DNA of 14,990 bases from Verrucomicrobiales bacterium (lineage in GTDB: Bacteria > Verrucomicrobiota > Verrucomicrobiia > Limisphaerales > UBA11320): positions 1-14,990 of the forward strand of contig DMJJ01000486.1 in assembly GCA_003452185.1 (NCBI GenBank), given 5' to 3'. A program made the position numbers and the translations under genes. Shown here piece by piece: positions 8,214 to 14,990 of this stretch. Under the pieces are notes generated by a model that searched no databases, was not told the DNA's origin, and saw only the letters and a program-made list of their open reading frames with translations. Every line of letters begins with the position of its first letter. Position 1 is the stretch's first letter.

Positions 8214-8322
8214 GTGACCCGTGCTATAGACGGTGTGCGGGCGTAATGGAACCCGGAACTGAGACCACTTTCCACTTGGTTCCCGGGGCTCGAACGGGAG
8301 AGAGTTTTTGCCAAGCTGTCGC
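8214..8322. promoter_or_regulatory. Divergent promoter region between priA and the lytic transglycosylase gene
   Basis: This 109 bp spacer separates two divergent starts and must carry promoter elements for both. On the plus strand TGCTATAGA (8222-8230) looks like an extended -10 element, with no good -35. On the minus strand the same AT-rich spot gives TATAGC about 10 bp before the priA ATG, which would imply a very short leader. The purine run GGGAGAGAG (8296-8304) lies about 18 bp before the ATG at 8323, rather far for a ribosome site. These assignments are weak. Confidence 0.3.
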
Positions 8323-8985
8323 ATGCCACGCTCCAAGCGATTCCGATACGGGCTCCTGTTGATCCTCCTGCTCCTGGGCGGGGGCCTCTGGACCTATGAG
8401 GCCTACTGGAGCTGGCGCGAGGCGAGCCAGGATGGGGTGATTCTGCAGGCGGCCTCCCTCTACGGGGTGGAGCCGGCCCTGGTCAAGGCGGTGGTCTGGC
8501 GGGAGAGCCGTTTCAACCCGCGGGCCCGCGGCACCAAGGGGGAATATGGGCTGATGCAGCTGATGCCGGGCACGGCCGACGAGTTCCTGAGGGCCGAGAA
8601 GCTGACGCTGGCGGGGCGGGAGGGGCTGTACGACCCCGGGCTGAACACCCGTGCCGGCACCTGGTATCTGCGCCGGCTCCATCGTCGCTACCCCGCGGCG
8701 GACGACGCCATCCCGTACACCCTTGCCGACTACAACGCGGGCCGGGGCAACGTGCTGCGTTGGGCCCAGGGGGCTGCCGCGACCAACAGTGCCCTCTTCA
8801 TCCAGCAGATTACCTACCCTTCCACCCGCGACTACGTCCAGGCCGTGATGCGCCGTTACCAACGGTATCGAAAGACCTTTCCCCCGCCTCCCCCTCCCAA
8901 GGGAGAACCGACGAGAGCGTCGGCTGGCAGGGAGGTCGGCGTGGGCCGCAGTCGACCCGCACTCGTCGCATCGGAAACGCGGTGA
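8323..8985 (+). CDS. Small membrane-anchored lytic transglycosylase (SLT domain, GH23-like)
   Basis: A 220-residue peptidoglycan-cleaving enzyme predicted to cut the MurNAc-GlcNAc bond in the periplasm. A hydrophobic segment at residues 9-24 (YGLLLILLLLGGGLWTYE) serves as signal anchor or uncleaved signal peptide. The SLT domain covers about 38-180, with the catalytic glutamate at E61 in WRESRFNPRA, then GEYGLMQLMPGTA (73-85) and YNAG (137-140). This is short for the class and carries no LysM or Slt70 superhelix, so it is the minimal Slt-type enzyme. I prefer the ATG at 8323; an in-frame TTG at 8308 would add five residues. After about residue 187 the tail (FPPPPPPKGEPTRASAGREV onward) is low-complexity and sits on palindromic DNA, so the functional protein probably ends near there. 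It is divergent from priA. Confidence 0.88.
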   Translation: MPRSKRFRYGLLLILLLLGGGLWTYEAYWSWREASQDGVILQAASLYGVEPALVKAVVWRESRFNPRARGTKGEYGLMQLMPGTADEFLRAEKLTLAGREGLYDPGLNTRAGTWYLRRLHRRYPAADDAIPYTLADYNAGRGNVLRWAQGAAATNSALFIQQITYPSTRDYVQAVMRRYQRYRKTFPPPPPPKGEPTRASAGREVGVGRSRPALVASETR

Positions 8986-9054
8986 CGCAGCGACGCAGCG
9001 ACGCGGACTGGGAAGCAACCTTCCCATGCCGGGGGGGGGCTTCCGGAGCGGAAG
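8893..9054. repeat. Cluster of short hairpins and an 8-bp tandem repeat (REP-like)
   Basis: Visible elements: CTCCC-AA-GGGAG around 8893-8905; CCGACG/CGTCGG (8908-8913 with 8918-8923); the tandem unit GACGCAGC at 8984-8991 and 8992-8999 with a degenerate third copy, the first covering the transglycosylase stop; GGGAAG/CTTCCC (9010-9015 with 9020-9025); and CTTCCG/CGGAAG (9040-9045 with 9049-9054), just after a G homopolymer. No U-tract follows, so simple termination is unproven. The density suggests an interspersed palindromic element that extends into the end of the gene. Confidence 0.4.
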
Positions 9055-9124
9055 CGATCGTGCTCCTGACGGGCTCGTCCTTCCCCTGCTTTTGCGTCAC
9101 CCACGTTCAGTCACACCCCCGTCC

Positions 9125-9180
9125 CCGGTTGGATCGAACTCCGCTTGCTAAGCGGGCTGCCAGACCCCTTAATCTCCGCC
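9125..9180 (-). other. tRNA-like fragment, possibly a degenerate tRNA
   Basis: Read on the minus strand, this stretch holds a hairpin CCGC-TTAGCAA-GCGG with a seven-base loop like an anticodon arm (anticodon AGC). It is followed by GTTCGATCC, the typical T-loop string, and preceded by a D-arm-like AAGGGGTCTGGCAGC. The variable region and 5' T-stem seem to be missing and no acceptor stem closes, so it is not a functional tRNA as it stands. Read on the plus strand, the same hairpin loop gives GCT. Chance resemblance is possible. Confidence 0.25.
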
Positions 9181-9966
9181 GTGCCGACGAAAATCATCGC
9201 CGTCGCCAATCAGAAGGGCGGCGTGGGAAAGACGACCACTGCAGTGAATGTGGCCGCCTGCATGGCTGCCGCAGGTCATCGAACCCTTCTCTTCGATCTG
9301 GATCCCCAGGCCAACGCCACCAGCGGGCTCGGCCTGGAGAAGCTGGAGGGGGCGAGCGCCTATCGGCCGCTGCTCGGCGAGGGGTCGCTCCAGGAGAAGA
9401 TCCAGCCGACGGCGTTTGAGCGTCTGGATGTGCTTCCGAGCGAGGTTGATCTTTGCGCCGTCGAGATCGAGATGGTGCGCGGAGAGGACCATCTCAAGAA
9501 GCTTTCCCGCCTGCTGGAGCCGGTGGTTTCCAGCGGGGCTTATTCCGCGATCCTCATCGACTGCCCTCCCTCCCTGGGGGTGTTGACGTTGAACGCCTTT
9601 GCCGCCGCCCATGGGATTCTGGTGCCGCTCCAGTGCGAGTATTACGCCCTGGAGGGGATTTCGATGATCCATCGGGTGCTGGAGCCAATCCGGGCAAGCG
9701 GGGTCAATCCGGGCCTTGAGCTGTTGGGCGTCGTGATGACGATGTTCGATGCCCGGACCAAACTTTCCAACCAGGTGGTCAGCGAGGTGCGCCAGCACTT
9801 TGGCGAGGCGGTGTTCGAGACCGTCATCCCGAGGACCACCCGGCTTGCCGAGGCGCCGAGCTTCGGGAAGCCGATCATCCATTACGACAAATACAGCGCC
9901 GGGGCCGCGGCCTACGAGGTCCTGACCGGGGAAATCCTGCGCCGCATCGCTCCCAAACCCTCCTGA
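9181..9966 (+). CDS. parA: ParA/Soj-type ATPase
   Basis: A 261-residue deviant-Walker ATPase that binds DNA as an ATP dimer and acts in chromosome or cargo segregation. The deviant Walker A is KGGVGKTTT (12-20) with the signature lysine K12. The switch region is FDLDPQANATSG (38-49) and the Walker B region is ILIDCPPSLGVLTLNA (124-139). Length and motif spacing match chromosomal Soj proteins. I chose the GTG at 9181 because the conserved sequence PTKIIAVANQKGGVGK follows at once; an in-frame TTG at 9145 would add 12 unconserved residues and overlap the tRNA-like fragment. No parB, parS or gidAB gene is visible nearby, so whether this is the main chromosomal ParA or an orphan cannot be told here. 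The next gene starts 2 bp after its stop, implying one transcript. Confidence 0.9.
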   Translation: MPTKIIAVANQKGGVGKTTTAVNVAACMAAAGHRTLLFDLDPQANATSGLGLEKLEGASAYRPLLGEGSLQEKIQPTAFERLDVLPSEVDLCAVEIEMVRGEDHLKKLSRLLEPVVSSGAYSAILIDCPPSLGVLTLNAFAAAHGILVPLQCEYYALEGISMIHRVLEPIRASGVNPGLELLGVVMTMFDARTKLSNQVVSEVRQHFGEAVFETVIPRTTRLAEAPSFGKPIIHYDKYSAGAAAYEVLTGEILRRIAPKPS

Positions 9967-9968
9967 CC

Positions 9969-11270
9969 ATGAACCTTCCTACCCGATCCCTGATGCCGGC
10001 GGCCGCCTGTGCCGCGCTCCTGCTCTCCTCCTCCCCCCCGGTTTCCGCCGCCGACTGGCCCCAGTACCGGGGTCCGACGACAGACGGGATTTCGAAGGAG
10101 AAGATCTCCAAGAGCTGGCCCGAGGCCGGCCTGAAGACCCTTTGGCACGTGCCGCTGGCCGACGGGTTCAGCTCCTTCACCACCGGTGGCGGCAGGCTCT
10201 ACACCCTCGTGCACCGCGCGCCCGAGGGGGCGAACCTTGAGACGCTTGTCGCGCTTGACGCCGTGACCGGCCATGAGGTCTGGAGCCAGTCGATCGGGGT
10301 CAGCAAGTTTCAAGGGGGGGGCAACTCCGGAACCCCCGACAACAGCGGCGGGGATGGCCCGCGCAGCACCCCGAGCTTCGCCGACGGGAAGGTGTACGTG
10401 CTTTCCCTCAACCTTTCCCTGCTTTGCTATGACGCGGCGACCGGCAAGCCGCTCTGGTCCCACGATCTCGTGAAGGAGCATGGGGCCCGGAACATCACCT
10501 GGGCCAATGCCGCCTCCCCAGTCATCGACGGAAAGCTTGTGTTCGTCGCCTGCGGCGCGCCGGGGAAGTCGCTCATGGCTTTTGACCGCGGGTCGGGCGA
10601 GCTGGTCTGGAAGGGGGAGGATGACGCCATCACGCACGCGACCCCGGTGGTGGCGACCCTGCATGGCCAGCGGCAGGTGATCTTTTTCACCCAGGCCGGC
10701 CTCGTTGCGGTGGAGCCGGCCGGGGGCAAGGTCCTCTGGAGGTTCAAGTTCCCCTACAGCACCTCGACGGCGGCCTCGCCGGTGGTGTCGGGCGACATGG
10801 TCTATTGCTCCGCCGGCTACGGCATGGGGGCCGCGGCGGCCCGGATCGCCAAGGGGCCCGAGGGGTGGACGGCCACCGAGCTCTGGAAGCTCGCCGGCAA
10901 CAAGATCTGCAATCACTGGAGCACCCCGGTGGCGTTCAACGGGCACCTTTATGGGATCTTCGGATTCAAGGAGTACGGGAGCTGCCCGCTGAAGTGCATC
11001 GACATCGCCACAGGGCAGGAAAAATGGTCCCAGGCGGGATTTGGTCCCGGAAACGTGATTCTGGTGGATGGACACGTCCTGGTCCTGAGCGACCGAGGAC
11101 AGCTCTCGCTCATCAAGCCTGACCCGGCCGGGTATCGTGAGGTGGGCCGGAGCAAGGCCGTGACCGGCAAGTGCTGGTCCACCCCGATTGTCAGCAACGG
11201 GAAGGTTTTCGTTCGGAGCACCAAGGAGGGGGCTGCCCTCGAGATCGGCTCCTCCTCGGCGCGGCGCTGA
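9969..11270 (+). CDS. Exported PQQ-like (BamB-type) beta-propeller protein
   Basis: A 433-residue secreted protein, predicted to be periplasmic. Residues 1-27 are a signal peptide with a hydrophobic core (AAACAALLL) and a likely cut after VSA. The mature protein opens with ADWPQYRGPTTDGIS, the hallmark start of a large beta-propeller family common in Planctomycetes and Verrucomicrobia. Propeller blades show as repeated D-x-x-(T/S)-G-x-x-x-W motifs: ALDAVTGHEVWSQ, CYDAATGKPLWSH, AFDRGSGELVWKG, AVEPAGGKVLWRF and CIDIATGQEKWSQ. These resemble PQQ-enzyme repeats, but I see no extended quinoprotein dehydrogenase domain, so a scaffold or binding role is more likely than catalysis. The precise function is unknown. 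It starts 2 bp after parA and has no own Shine-Dalgarno, so its translation is probably coupled. A strong terminator follows. Confidence 0.85.
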   Translation: MNLPTRSLMPAAACAALLLSSSPPVSAADWPQYRGPTTDGISKEKISKSWPEAGLKTLWHVPLADGFSSFTTGGGRLYTLVHRAPEGANLETLVALDAVTGHEVWSQSIGVSKFQGGGNSGTPDNSGGDGPRSTPSFADGKVYVLSLNLSLLCYDAATGKPLWSHDLVKEHGARNITWANAASPVIDGKLVFVACGAPGKSLMAFDRGSGELVWKGEDDAITHATPVVATLHGQRQVIFFTQAGLVAVEPAGGKVLWRFKFPYSTSTAASPVVSGDMVYCSAGYGMGAAAARIAKGPEGWTATELWKLAGNKICNHWSTPVAFNGHLYGIFGFKEYGSCPLKCIDIATGQEKWSQAGFGPGNVILVDGHVLVLSDRGQLSLIKPDPAGYREVGRSKAVTGKCWSTPIVSNGKVFVRSTKEGAALEIGSSSARR

Positions 11271-11307
11271 GCGCTGCGCCTCGAGCGCCGGCCAACCGAT
11301 TGACGCA

Positions 11308-11336
11308 AAAGCCCCCGGGAGATCCCCGGGGGCTTT
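11308..11336. terminator. Bidirectional intrinsic terminator
   Basis: A perfect 12-bp stem pairs AAAGCCCCCGGG (11308-11319) with CCCGGGGGCTTT (11325-11336) around a 5-nt loop. It carries an A-tract on one side and T residues on the other. It lies in the 84 bp between the stops of the convergent propeller and lamin-tail genes, so it can serve both. Confidence 0.85.
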
Positions 11337-11354
11337 GCATTTCGGGGGCCCCGG

Positions 11355-14300
11355 CTACTGCGCCGGGGTGACCACCTTGTAGAACCGGGTGGCAAGCGGG
11401 AACGGCCCCGGGTCGGTGACCTGTGCCGCGCCAGTCGACGGGAGGGCCCCCAGGTCGGAGAGCTTCTTCCAGGTGCCCCCGGCGACATCATCCCGGTAGT
11501 AGACCGAGTAGGTGTGCGCTGCGACCCCGCTGAACCGGATGACGTAGCTGTTCGCCACCGACTCGACCGAGAGGATCCGGAGCAGGTCGGACCCGTTGGC
11601 TGGGTTGGTTCCCGCCAGGTACTCCTGGAGGTCGGTCATCCCGTCCCCGTCGAAGTCGCCTGAGCCGTCGCGTGCGAGGGTGCCGAAGTGGGCCATCTCC
11701 CAGTCGTCCGGCATTCCGTCCCCATCGCTGTCGGTGATGCCGCCCCCGCCCGGATTGGCCGACCCTGCCGTGGGGGCGGAGGCCATCCAGTTGATCGGGT
11801 CGTCCCCGAATGCGGTGAGGGTGATCCGCTGCAGCGACAGGCCATTCCCATCGGCCGTCGGCCACGGGAGAGCGGACGAATAGTGGACGCGGTCGACGAC
11901 AATCTGCGGGACGTAGCCGGCATCGGGGTGGGGCGCGGTTTGGGGCGCGTCGGGCTTCACCAACTCCAGGACGTCGGAGGCATTGTCGAGCCGGCCCGAC
12001 CAGGGGCCGAGGACCGGGACCGTCGGCGCCACGCCGTACTTGGCGCGGAACGCAGCCAGCAGCGAGGCGTCCCCCGGGGCAAACCCGACCACGAGGAGGC
12101 GGGCCCCCGGGGTCAGGGTGGTCCCGGCCGGGAAGTCGAAGTCGACCCCGTTCCGCAGTCGCCAGACGTTGGTCGGGAAGGCGGTGTCGTACAGGGCGAC
12201 CGTGGCGGCGCTCACGTTCTGGATCTCGATGTATTCCTCCTCGGCCCGTTCCGTCGGGTCGACGGGGGACGCGACGGGGTGGTACTCGATCTCGCTGATG
12301 ACCAGCGGTCCCACCCGCGGCCCGGCGTTGGGAAGCCCGGCGCCGGTCCGGAACTGGGCCACGGTGGCGGGCGAGTCGACGCCAAAGCTTCTGGCAAGGA
12401 GCGGGACGAAGGCCGTCCCCACGCTCGTGGTGTAGCGGCCGAGGCTGACCCCGTTTTCCGTGGCCCCGAATCCCACCTGGGCGCGGTAGCCGTTGAGGGT
12501 TCCGAGGGCGTCGGCCTGGGAAAGGATCACCTGGTCGCCGTGGGCCGAGTTGAGGGTGAAGGCGTTGGCGCCCGTGTTGAACTGGTATTCATAGAGCACG
12601 ATGTAGCCCCGGGCCTTGAGGAGTGTGCCGTCGGGGATCCGGAACCGCTTGAAGTTGTCCGCCGCGTTGCTGAGGTACCATCCGCCGATGGCGACGTCGC
12701 TGTCGGTCGGATTGTAGAGCTCGATGGCGTCCTCGAGCGGCGGATCGGTGTGAGCCAGGATCTCGTTGATCACGGCTGCCGGGAGCGGCTGGTAGTTGCT
12801 CGTCCCCGGGGTCGGCGTGGTGGCGAAGCTCACGATCGCGGTGGCGCCGTCGGGGAGGCGGCCCTGGGAGACACCGCTGACCTGCGCGCCGAAGGCGATG
12901 GCGTCGAGCTGAGTCCCCGCGGCGGTGTAGAGGCCGAGGGCTTCGCCTGATTTTTTGAGGCTGAAGTTCACGTGGTCGGCCCCTGCGGCGGCGTTGTTAT
13001 CGGCGGTGAACAGGGCATACGCGTCGGCGCCGACCCCGATGAAGGAGAGCGGGGCGATCCGGGACTGGAACTTGTCGGCGAGGTTGTCCGTGAGGTAGAG
13101 GCCGCCGAGGGCGACCGGTTGCGAGGCGGTGTTGTAGAGCTCGAACCAATCGGGTCCGGAGGGTTGGTCCGCCATCCATTCGTTGATCCGGAGCGTGGAG
13201 GGGCTTGCCAGCCCCGCGGCCGTGTTGATCCCCCCGGGTGTGGGGAGGTTCAGGCCCCAGTTGCCGGTGCCGTCGGGGATGCGGCCGATGGGGTATCCTG
13301 CGGCCTGCAGGCCGAACCGGACTCCGTCGGCGAGCGGTGTGCCATGGGCCGGCTTGTCGAACAGGAACACCGCACCGCCGGTGGCCGGCAGGCGGAATCC
13401 GGTGTTGGTGCCGGAGGCCGGAAGAGAGGCGTCGAAGAACACCACCTTGTGGCCGAGGGCGGGAAGCAGGGTTCCGGCGGGGAAGATCCATTTGCGCGGG
13501 AAGGAGGGATCATCCGTGAGGCTCGCCTCCCCGATGTCCAGGGCGTTGGTCGAGGTGTTCATCACCTCCACCCAGTCCGCCGCCCGCGTGGCGGTCGTCG
13601 CGACGGTGGGGCTGTTCGCCAGAACCTCGTTCAGCACCAATGGAAGCTGGAGCGAGGTGTCGCAGTTGGTGACCGACCGGGAGGCCGTGATCGAAAGCCC
13701 CCACGTGATGTCGCTGCTGGTGGCCCCGGTCTGGTGCACCTCCACGGCCAGGACGTTGGTTCCCTGCAGGAGCGCCGTGGGGGGAAGGTTCGTGTATTCC
13801 AGCACACCGTTGCTGACATTGCGGGAGGCGAGGGTGCTGTAGACCGGCGTGCCGGCCGCCATTCCGAGTCGGAACCATTCCGTCCCGTTCAAGTAGACCA
13901 CGGCCCCGTCATCCAGGACGGTGCTGAGGTTGAGGGTGAAGCCGGAGAGGTTTGTCTTCACCACGAACCGTGTCCGGAAGTAGTAGGTCAGGCGCCCGAT
14001 GGTCAGGGTGGTCCCGATGCCCGGAGCGGGGAGGCAGTTGCAATCCTCCACGGCGAGGAGCCCCTTGCCGGAGGGCCAGGCGGCGTCGTTAAACGCAGCG
14101 GTCTTCCACGCCGGGGTGCCGTCGAGGTTGTCGGTCTGGTCGTAGGACCAGGTGGCATTCAGCGGAAGCAGGTCAACGATGTCGTTCAACACCGTGCAGC
14201 CGCCCCCTCCCTGCGCCCCCGGGTTGCCACCCCCGGGGGTGGGCTGGGCGAAGGAGGTGATGGTGTCGCCACCATCGGGCGATCGGCCCTGGGAGACATC

Positions 14301-14990
14301 GGTCTGCTGCGGCCCGTAGAGGATCGCATCAATGAGGGTGAGGTCTGGGAAGCTGAGCAGGATCAGCCCGACATCGGGGGAGAGCTTGAAGTTGAGATGA
14401 TCCGGACCCTGCTGCGGATCGCCATCGGCCGTGAACCGGGTCAGCCCCCCGCCCGCGATGTAGCTCAACGGGGCGATCGGGTTGAGCTCCGGGGCTCCGG
14501 AAGCGTTGGAGAGGAGAAGCCCGGCCAGCTCGACCGGCTGGGGGTCGGGATTGTAGAGCTCGATGAAGTCGTTGTTCGAGACGAACTGGGCGTCGGCCAG
14601 CCACTCGTTGATCCGGAGGCGTGCCGGATCCCCCACCGGGTGGGCGAAGTTCGGCCCGCCGAAGGTCGGGGTGCAGAGCACCCACTCACCCGAAGGGCTG
14701 CGGCCGATGGAGTGGTCGGTCACCTGGGGCCCGAAGGCCACGCTGTCGACGACGGCTCCGGCGGCGGAGGTGAGGGTCAGGTCATCCCCGCCCTGTTTGA
14801 GCGAGAACCCGGTGTGGATGCCCGGGAGCGTGATCGCCGAGTCGGCCAGGAGCACCAGGTAAGCCCCGGGGGCGAGGGTCGTTCCCGCGGGGAAGGTGTA
14901 CTTGAACGGCAGGGTGGCGGTGTCGCTGAGTCCCATGCCGCCCAGGCTCGCGGTGGCAGGGCCCGCGTTGTAGAGCTCGATCAGGTCAGG
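11355..14990 (-). CDS. Giant secreted lamin-tail-domain repeat protein (partial, N-terminus outside window)
   Basis: The frame is open to the right edge: 18 codons upstream of the first in-window Met still read as repeat sequence (PDLIELYNAGP), so the true start lies outside. At least 1,211 residues are present. Lamin-tail (LTD)-type Ig-fold repeats, each with an INEW/ELYN-like opening and an SxGRxPDG-like end, map to about 14990-14643, 14624-14226, 13652-13221, 13202-12792, 12791-12321 and 12320-11751. Between the second and third is a jelly-roll-like domain (14198-13662) with TYYFRTRFVV, LDDGAVVYLNG and GTNVLAVEVHQ, similar to galactose-binding folds. After the sixth come acidic calcium-binding loops (DSDGDGMPDDWE, DFDGDGMTDLQEYLAGTNP; 11738-11589) and a C-terminal beta domain ending FYKVVTPAQ. 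The protein is likely extracellular or surface-bound. Family members often carry a CotH kinase or hydrolase domain, which could lie beyond the edge. No catalytic domain is visible here. Confidence 0.88.
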   Translation of the reverse strand, partial: PDLIELYNAGPATASLGGMGLSDTATLPFKYTFPAGTTLAPGAYLVLLADSAITLPGIHTGFSLKQGGDDLTLTSAAGAVVDSVAFGPQVTDHSIGRSPSGEWVLCTPTFGGPNFAHPVGDPARLRINEWLADAQFVSNNDFIELYNPDPQPVELAGLLLSNASGAPELNPIAPLSYIAGGGLTRFTADGDPQQGPDHLNFKLSPDVGLILLSFPDLTLIDAILYGPQQTDVSQGRSPDGGDTITSFAQPTPGGGNPGAQGGGGCTVLNDIVDLLPLNATWSYDQTDNLDGTPAWKTAAFNDAAWPSGKGLLAVEDCNCLPAPGIGTTLTIGRLTYYFRTRFVVKTNLSGFTLNLSTVLDDGAVVYLNGTEWFRLGMAAGTPVYSTLASRNVSNGVLEYTNLPPTALLQGTNVLAVEVHQTGATSSDITWGLSITASRSVTNCDTSLQLPLVLNEVLANSPTVATTATRAADWVEVMNTSTNALDIGEASLTDDPSFPRKWIFPAGTLLPALGHKVVFFDASLPASGTNTGFRLPATGGAVFLFDKPAHGTPLADGVRFGLQAAGYPIGRIPDGTGNWGLNLPTPGGINTAAGLASPSTLRINEWMADQPSGPDWFELYNTASQPVALGGLYLTDNLADKFQSRIAPLSFIGVGADAYALFTADNNAAAGADHVNFSLKKSGEALGLYTAAGTQLDAIAFGAQVSGVSQGRLPDGATAIVSFATTPTPGTSNYQPLPAAVINEILAHTDPPLEDAIELYNPTDSDVAIGGWYLSNAADNFKRFRIPDGTLLKARGYIVLYEYQFNTGANAFTLNSAHGDQVILSQADALGTLNGYRAQVGFGATENGVSLGRYTTSVGTAFVPLLARSFGVDSPATVAQFRTGAGLPNAGPRVGPLVISEIEYHPVASPVDPTERAEEEYIEIQNVSAATVALYDTAFPTNVWRLRNGVDFDFPAGTTLTPGARLLVVGFAPGDASLLAAFRAKYGVAPTVPVLGPWSGRLDNASDVLELVKPDAPQTAPHPDAGYVPQIVVDRVHYSSALPWPTADGNGLSLQRITLTAFGDDPINWMASAPTAGSANPGGGGITDSDGDGMPDDWEMAHFGTLARDGSGDFDGDGMTDLQEYLAGTNPANGSDLLRILSVESVANSYVIRFSGVAAHTYSVYYRDDVAGGTWKKLSDLGALPSTGAAQVTDPGPFPLATRFYKVVTPAQ
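12712..14980 (-). repeat. Four exact copies of a 13-base string within the lamin-tail gene
   Basis: The plus-strand string TTGTAGAGCTCGA recurs at 12712-12724, 13132-13144, 14551-14563 and 14968-14980. It encodes the (I/F)ELYN core on the minus strand. Neighbouring copies are 420 and 417 bases apart, matching a repeat unit of about 140 codons. The middle gap (1,419 bases) holds the jelly-roll domain and a diverged repeat that reads WVEVMN instead. This suggests duplication of the domain within the gene. Confidence 0.8.

Noticed and set aside
5154..8246. A 1030-codon open frame on the plus strand
   Set aside because: It is antisense to priA and part of the diaphorase gene, both of which have full sets of catalytic motifs. 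Strong GC bias at third codon positions keeps the reverse frame free of stops.
8214..8336. Upstream extension of PriA by 41 residues
   Set aside because: The conserved family N-terminus starts at the ATG at 8211-8213, and the extension would overlap the start of the divergent transglycosylase gene.
9140..9158. A functional tRNA-Ser(GCT) on the plus strand
   Set aside because: Only the anticodon-arm hairpin fits. There is no T-arm downstream and no pairing acceptor stem.
9912..11075. A 387-codon open frame on the minus strand
   Set aside because: It is the reverse of the signal-peptide-bearing propeller gene and shows no domain of its own.
11688..12950. A 420-codon open frame on the plus strand
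   Set aside because: It is antisense to the lamin-tail repeat gene. The composition is biased and no motif is visible.
14934..14936. ATG as the true start of the lamin-tail protein
   Set aside because: The frame stays open to the window edge and the upstream 18 codons still encode repeat sequence (DLIELYNAG), so this Met is internal.
1..14990. CRISPR array, insertion sequence or prophage
   Set aside because: I saw no regularly spaced direct repeats with unique spacers, no transposase or integrase motifs and no terminal inverted repeats. The only regular DNA repeats are inside the lamin-tail coding region.

Overview
This window is about 15 kb of GC-rich bacterial chromosome. The best guess for the source is a member of the Verrucomicrobiota. 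The main clue is the very large secreted lamin-tail-domain protein, which ends in the acidic calcium-binding DSDGDGMPDDWE segment common in that phylum. An exported beta-propeller protein beginning DWPQYRG, typical of the Planctomycetes/Verrucomicrobia group, points the same way. Most starts lack a clear Shine-Dalgarno sequence. This placement rests on family knowledge and not on a marker gene.

Layout, left to right. Positions 1-1338 (+ strand) hold the last 47 codons of a Gly/Thr-rich, collagen-like protein. A family 2 glycosyltransferase with TPR-like helices overlaps its end by 10 bp. Positions 1460-8213 (- strand) run priA, then a two-gene formate dehydrogenase module: an NADH/FMN subunit with a fused NuoE-like domain, then the molybdenum catalytic subunit. 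Transcription of this block converges on the glycosyltransferase. A roughly 110 bp divergent spacer (8214-8322) separates priA from a small membrane-anchored lytic transglycosylase (+). A 195 bp spacer full of small hairpins follows, containing a tRNA-like fragment. Next come a ParA/Soj-type ATPase and, 2 bp after it, the exported beta-propeller protein (both +). A strong symmetric terminator at 11308-11336 closes this operon and the convergent giant gene on the other strand. That gene (11355 to the right edge, - strand, 5' end outside the window) encodes at least six lamin-tail-type repeats, a jelly-roll-like domain, a calcium-binding segment and a C-terminal beta domain.

Functionally, the formate dehydrogenase pair should oxidise formate to CO2 with NAD+ as acceptor in the cytoplasm. 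PriA restarts stalled replication forks, the transglycosylase trims peptidoglycan and ParA is a segregation or positioning ATPase. The propeller and lamin-tail proteins are envelope or extracellular proteins. These are mostly separate housekeeping and envelope functions. I do not see convincing evidence of a new multi-gene system. The least ordinary items are the overlapping collagen-like/glycosyltransferase pair, the NuoE-NuoF fusion serving a formate dehydrogenase, ParA without ParB coupled to a periplasmic propeller gene, the tRNA-like fragment before parA, and the lamin-tail repeat array.
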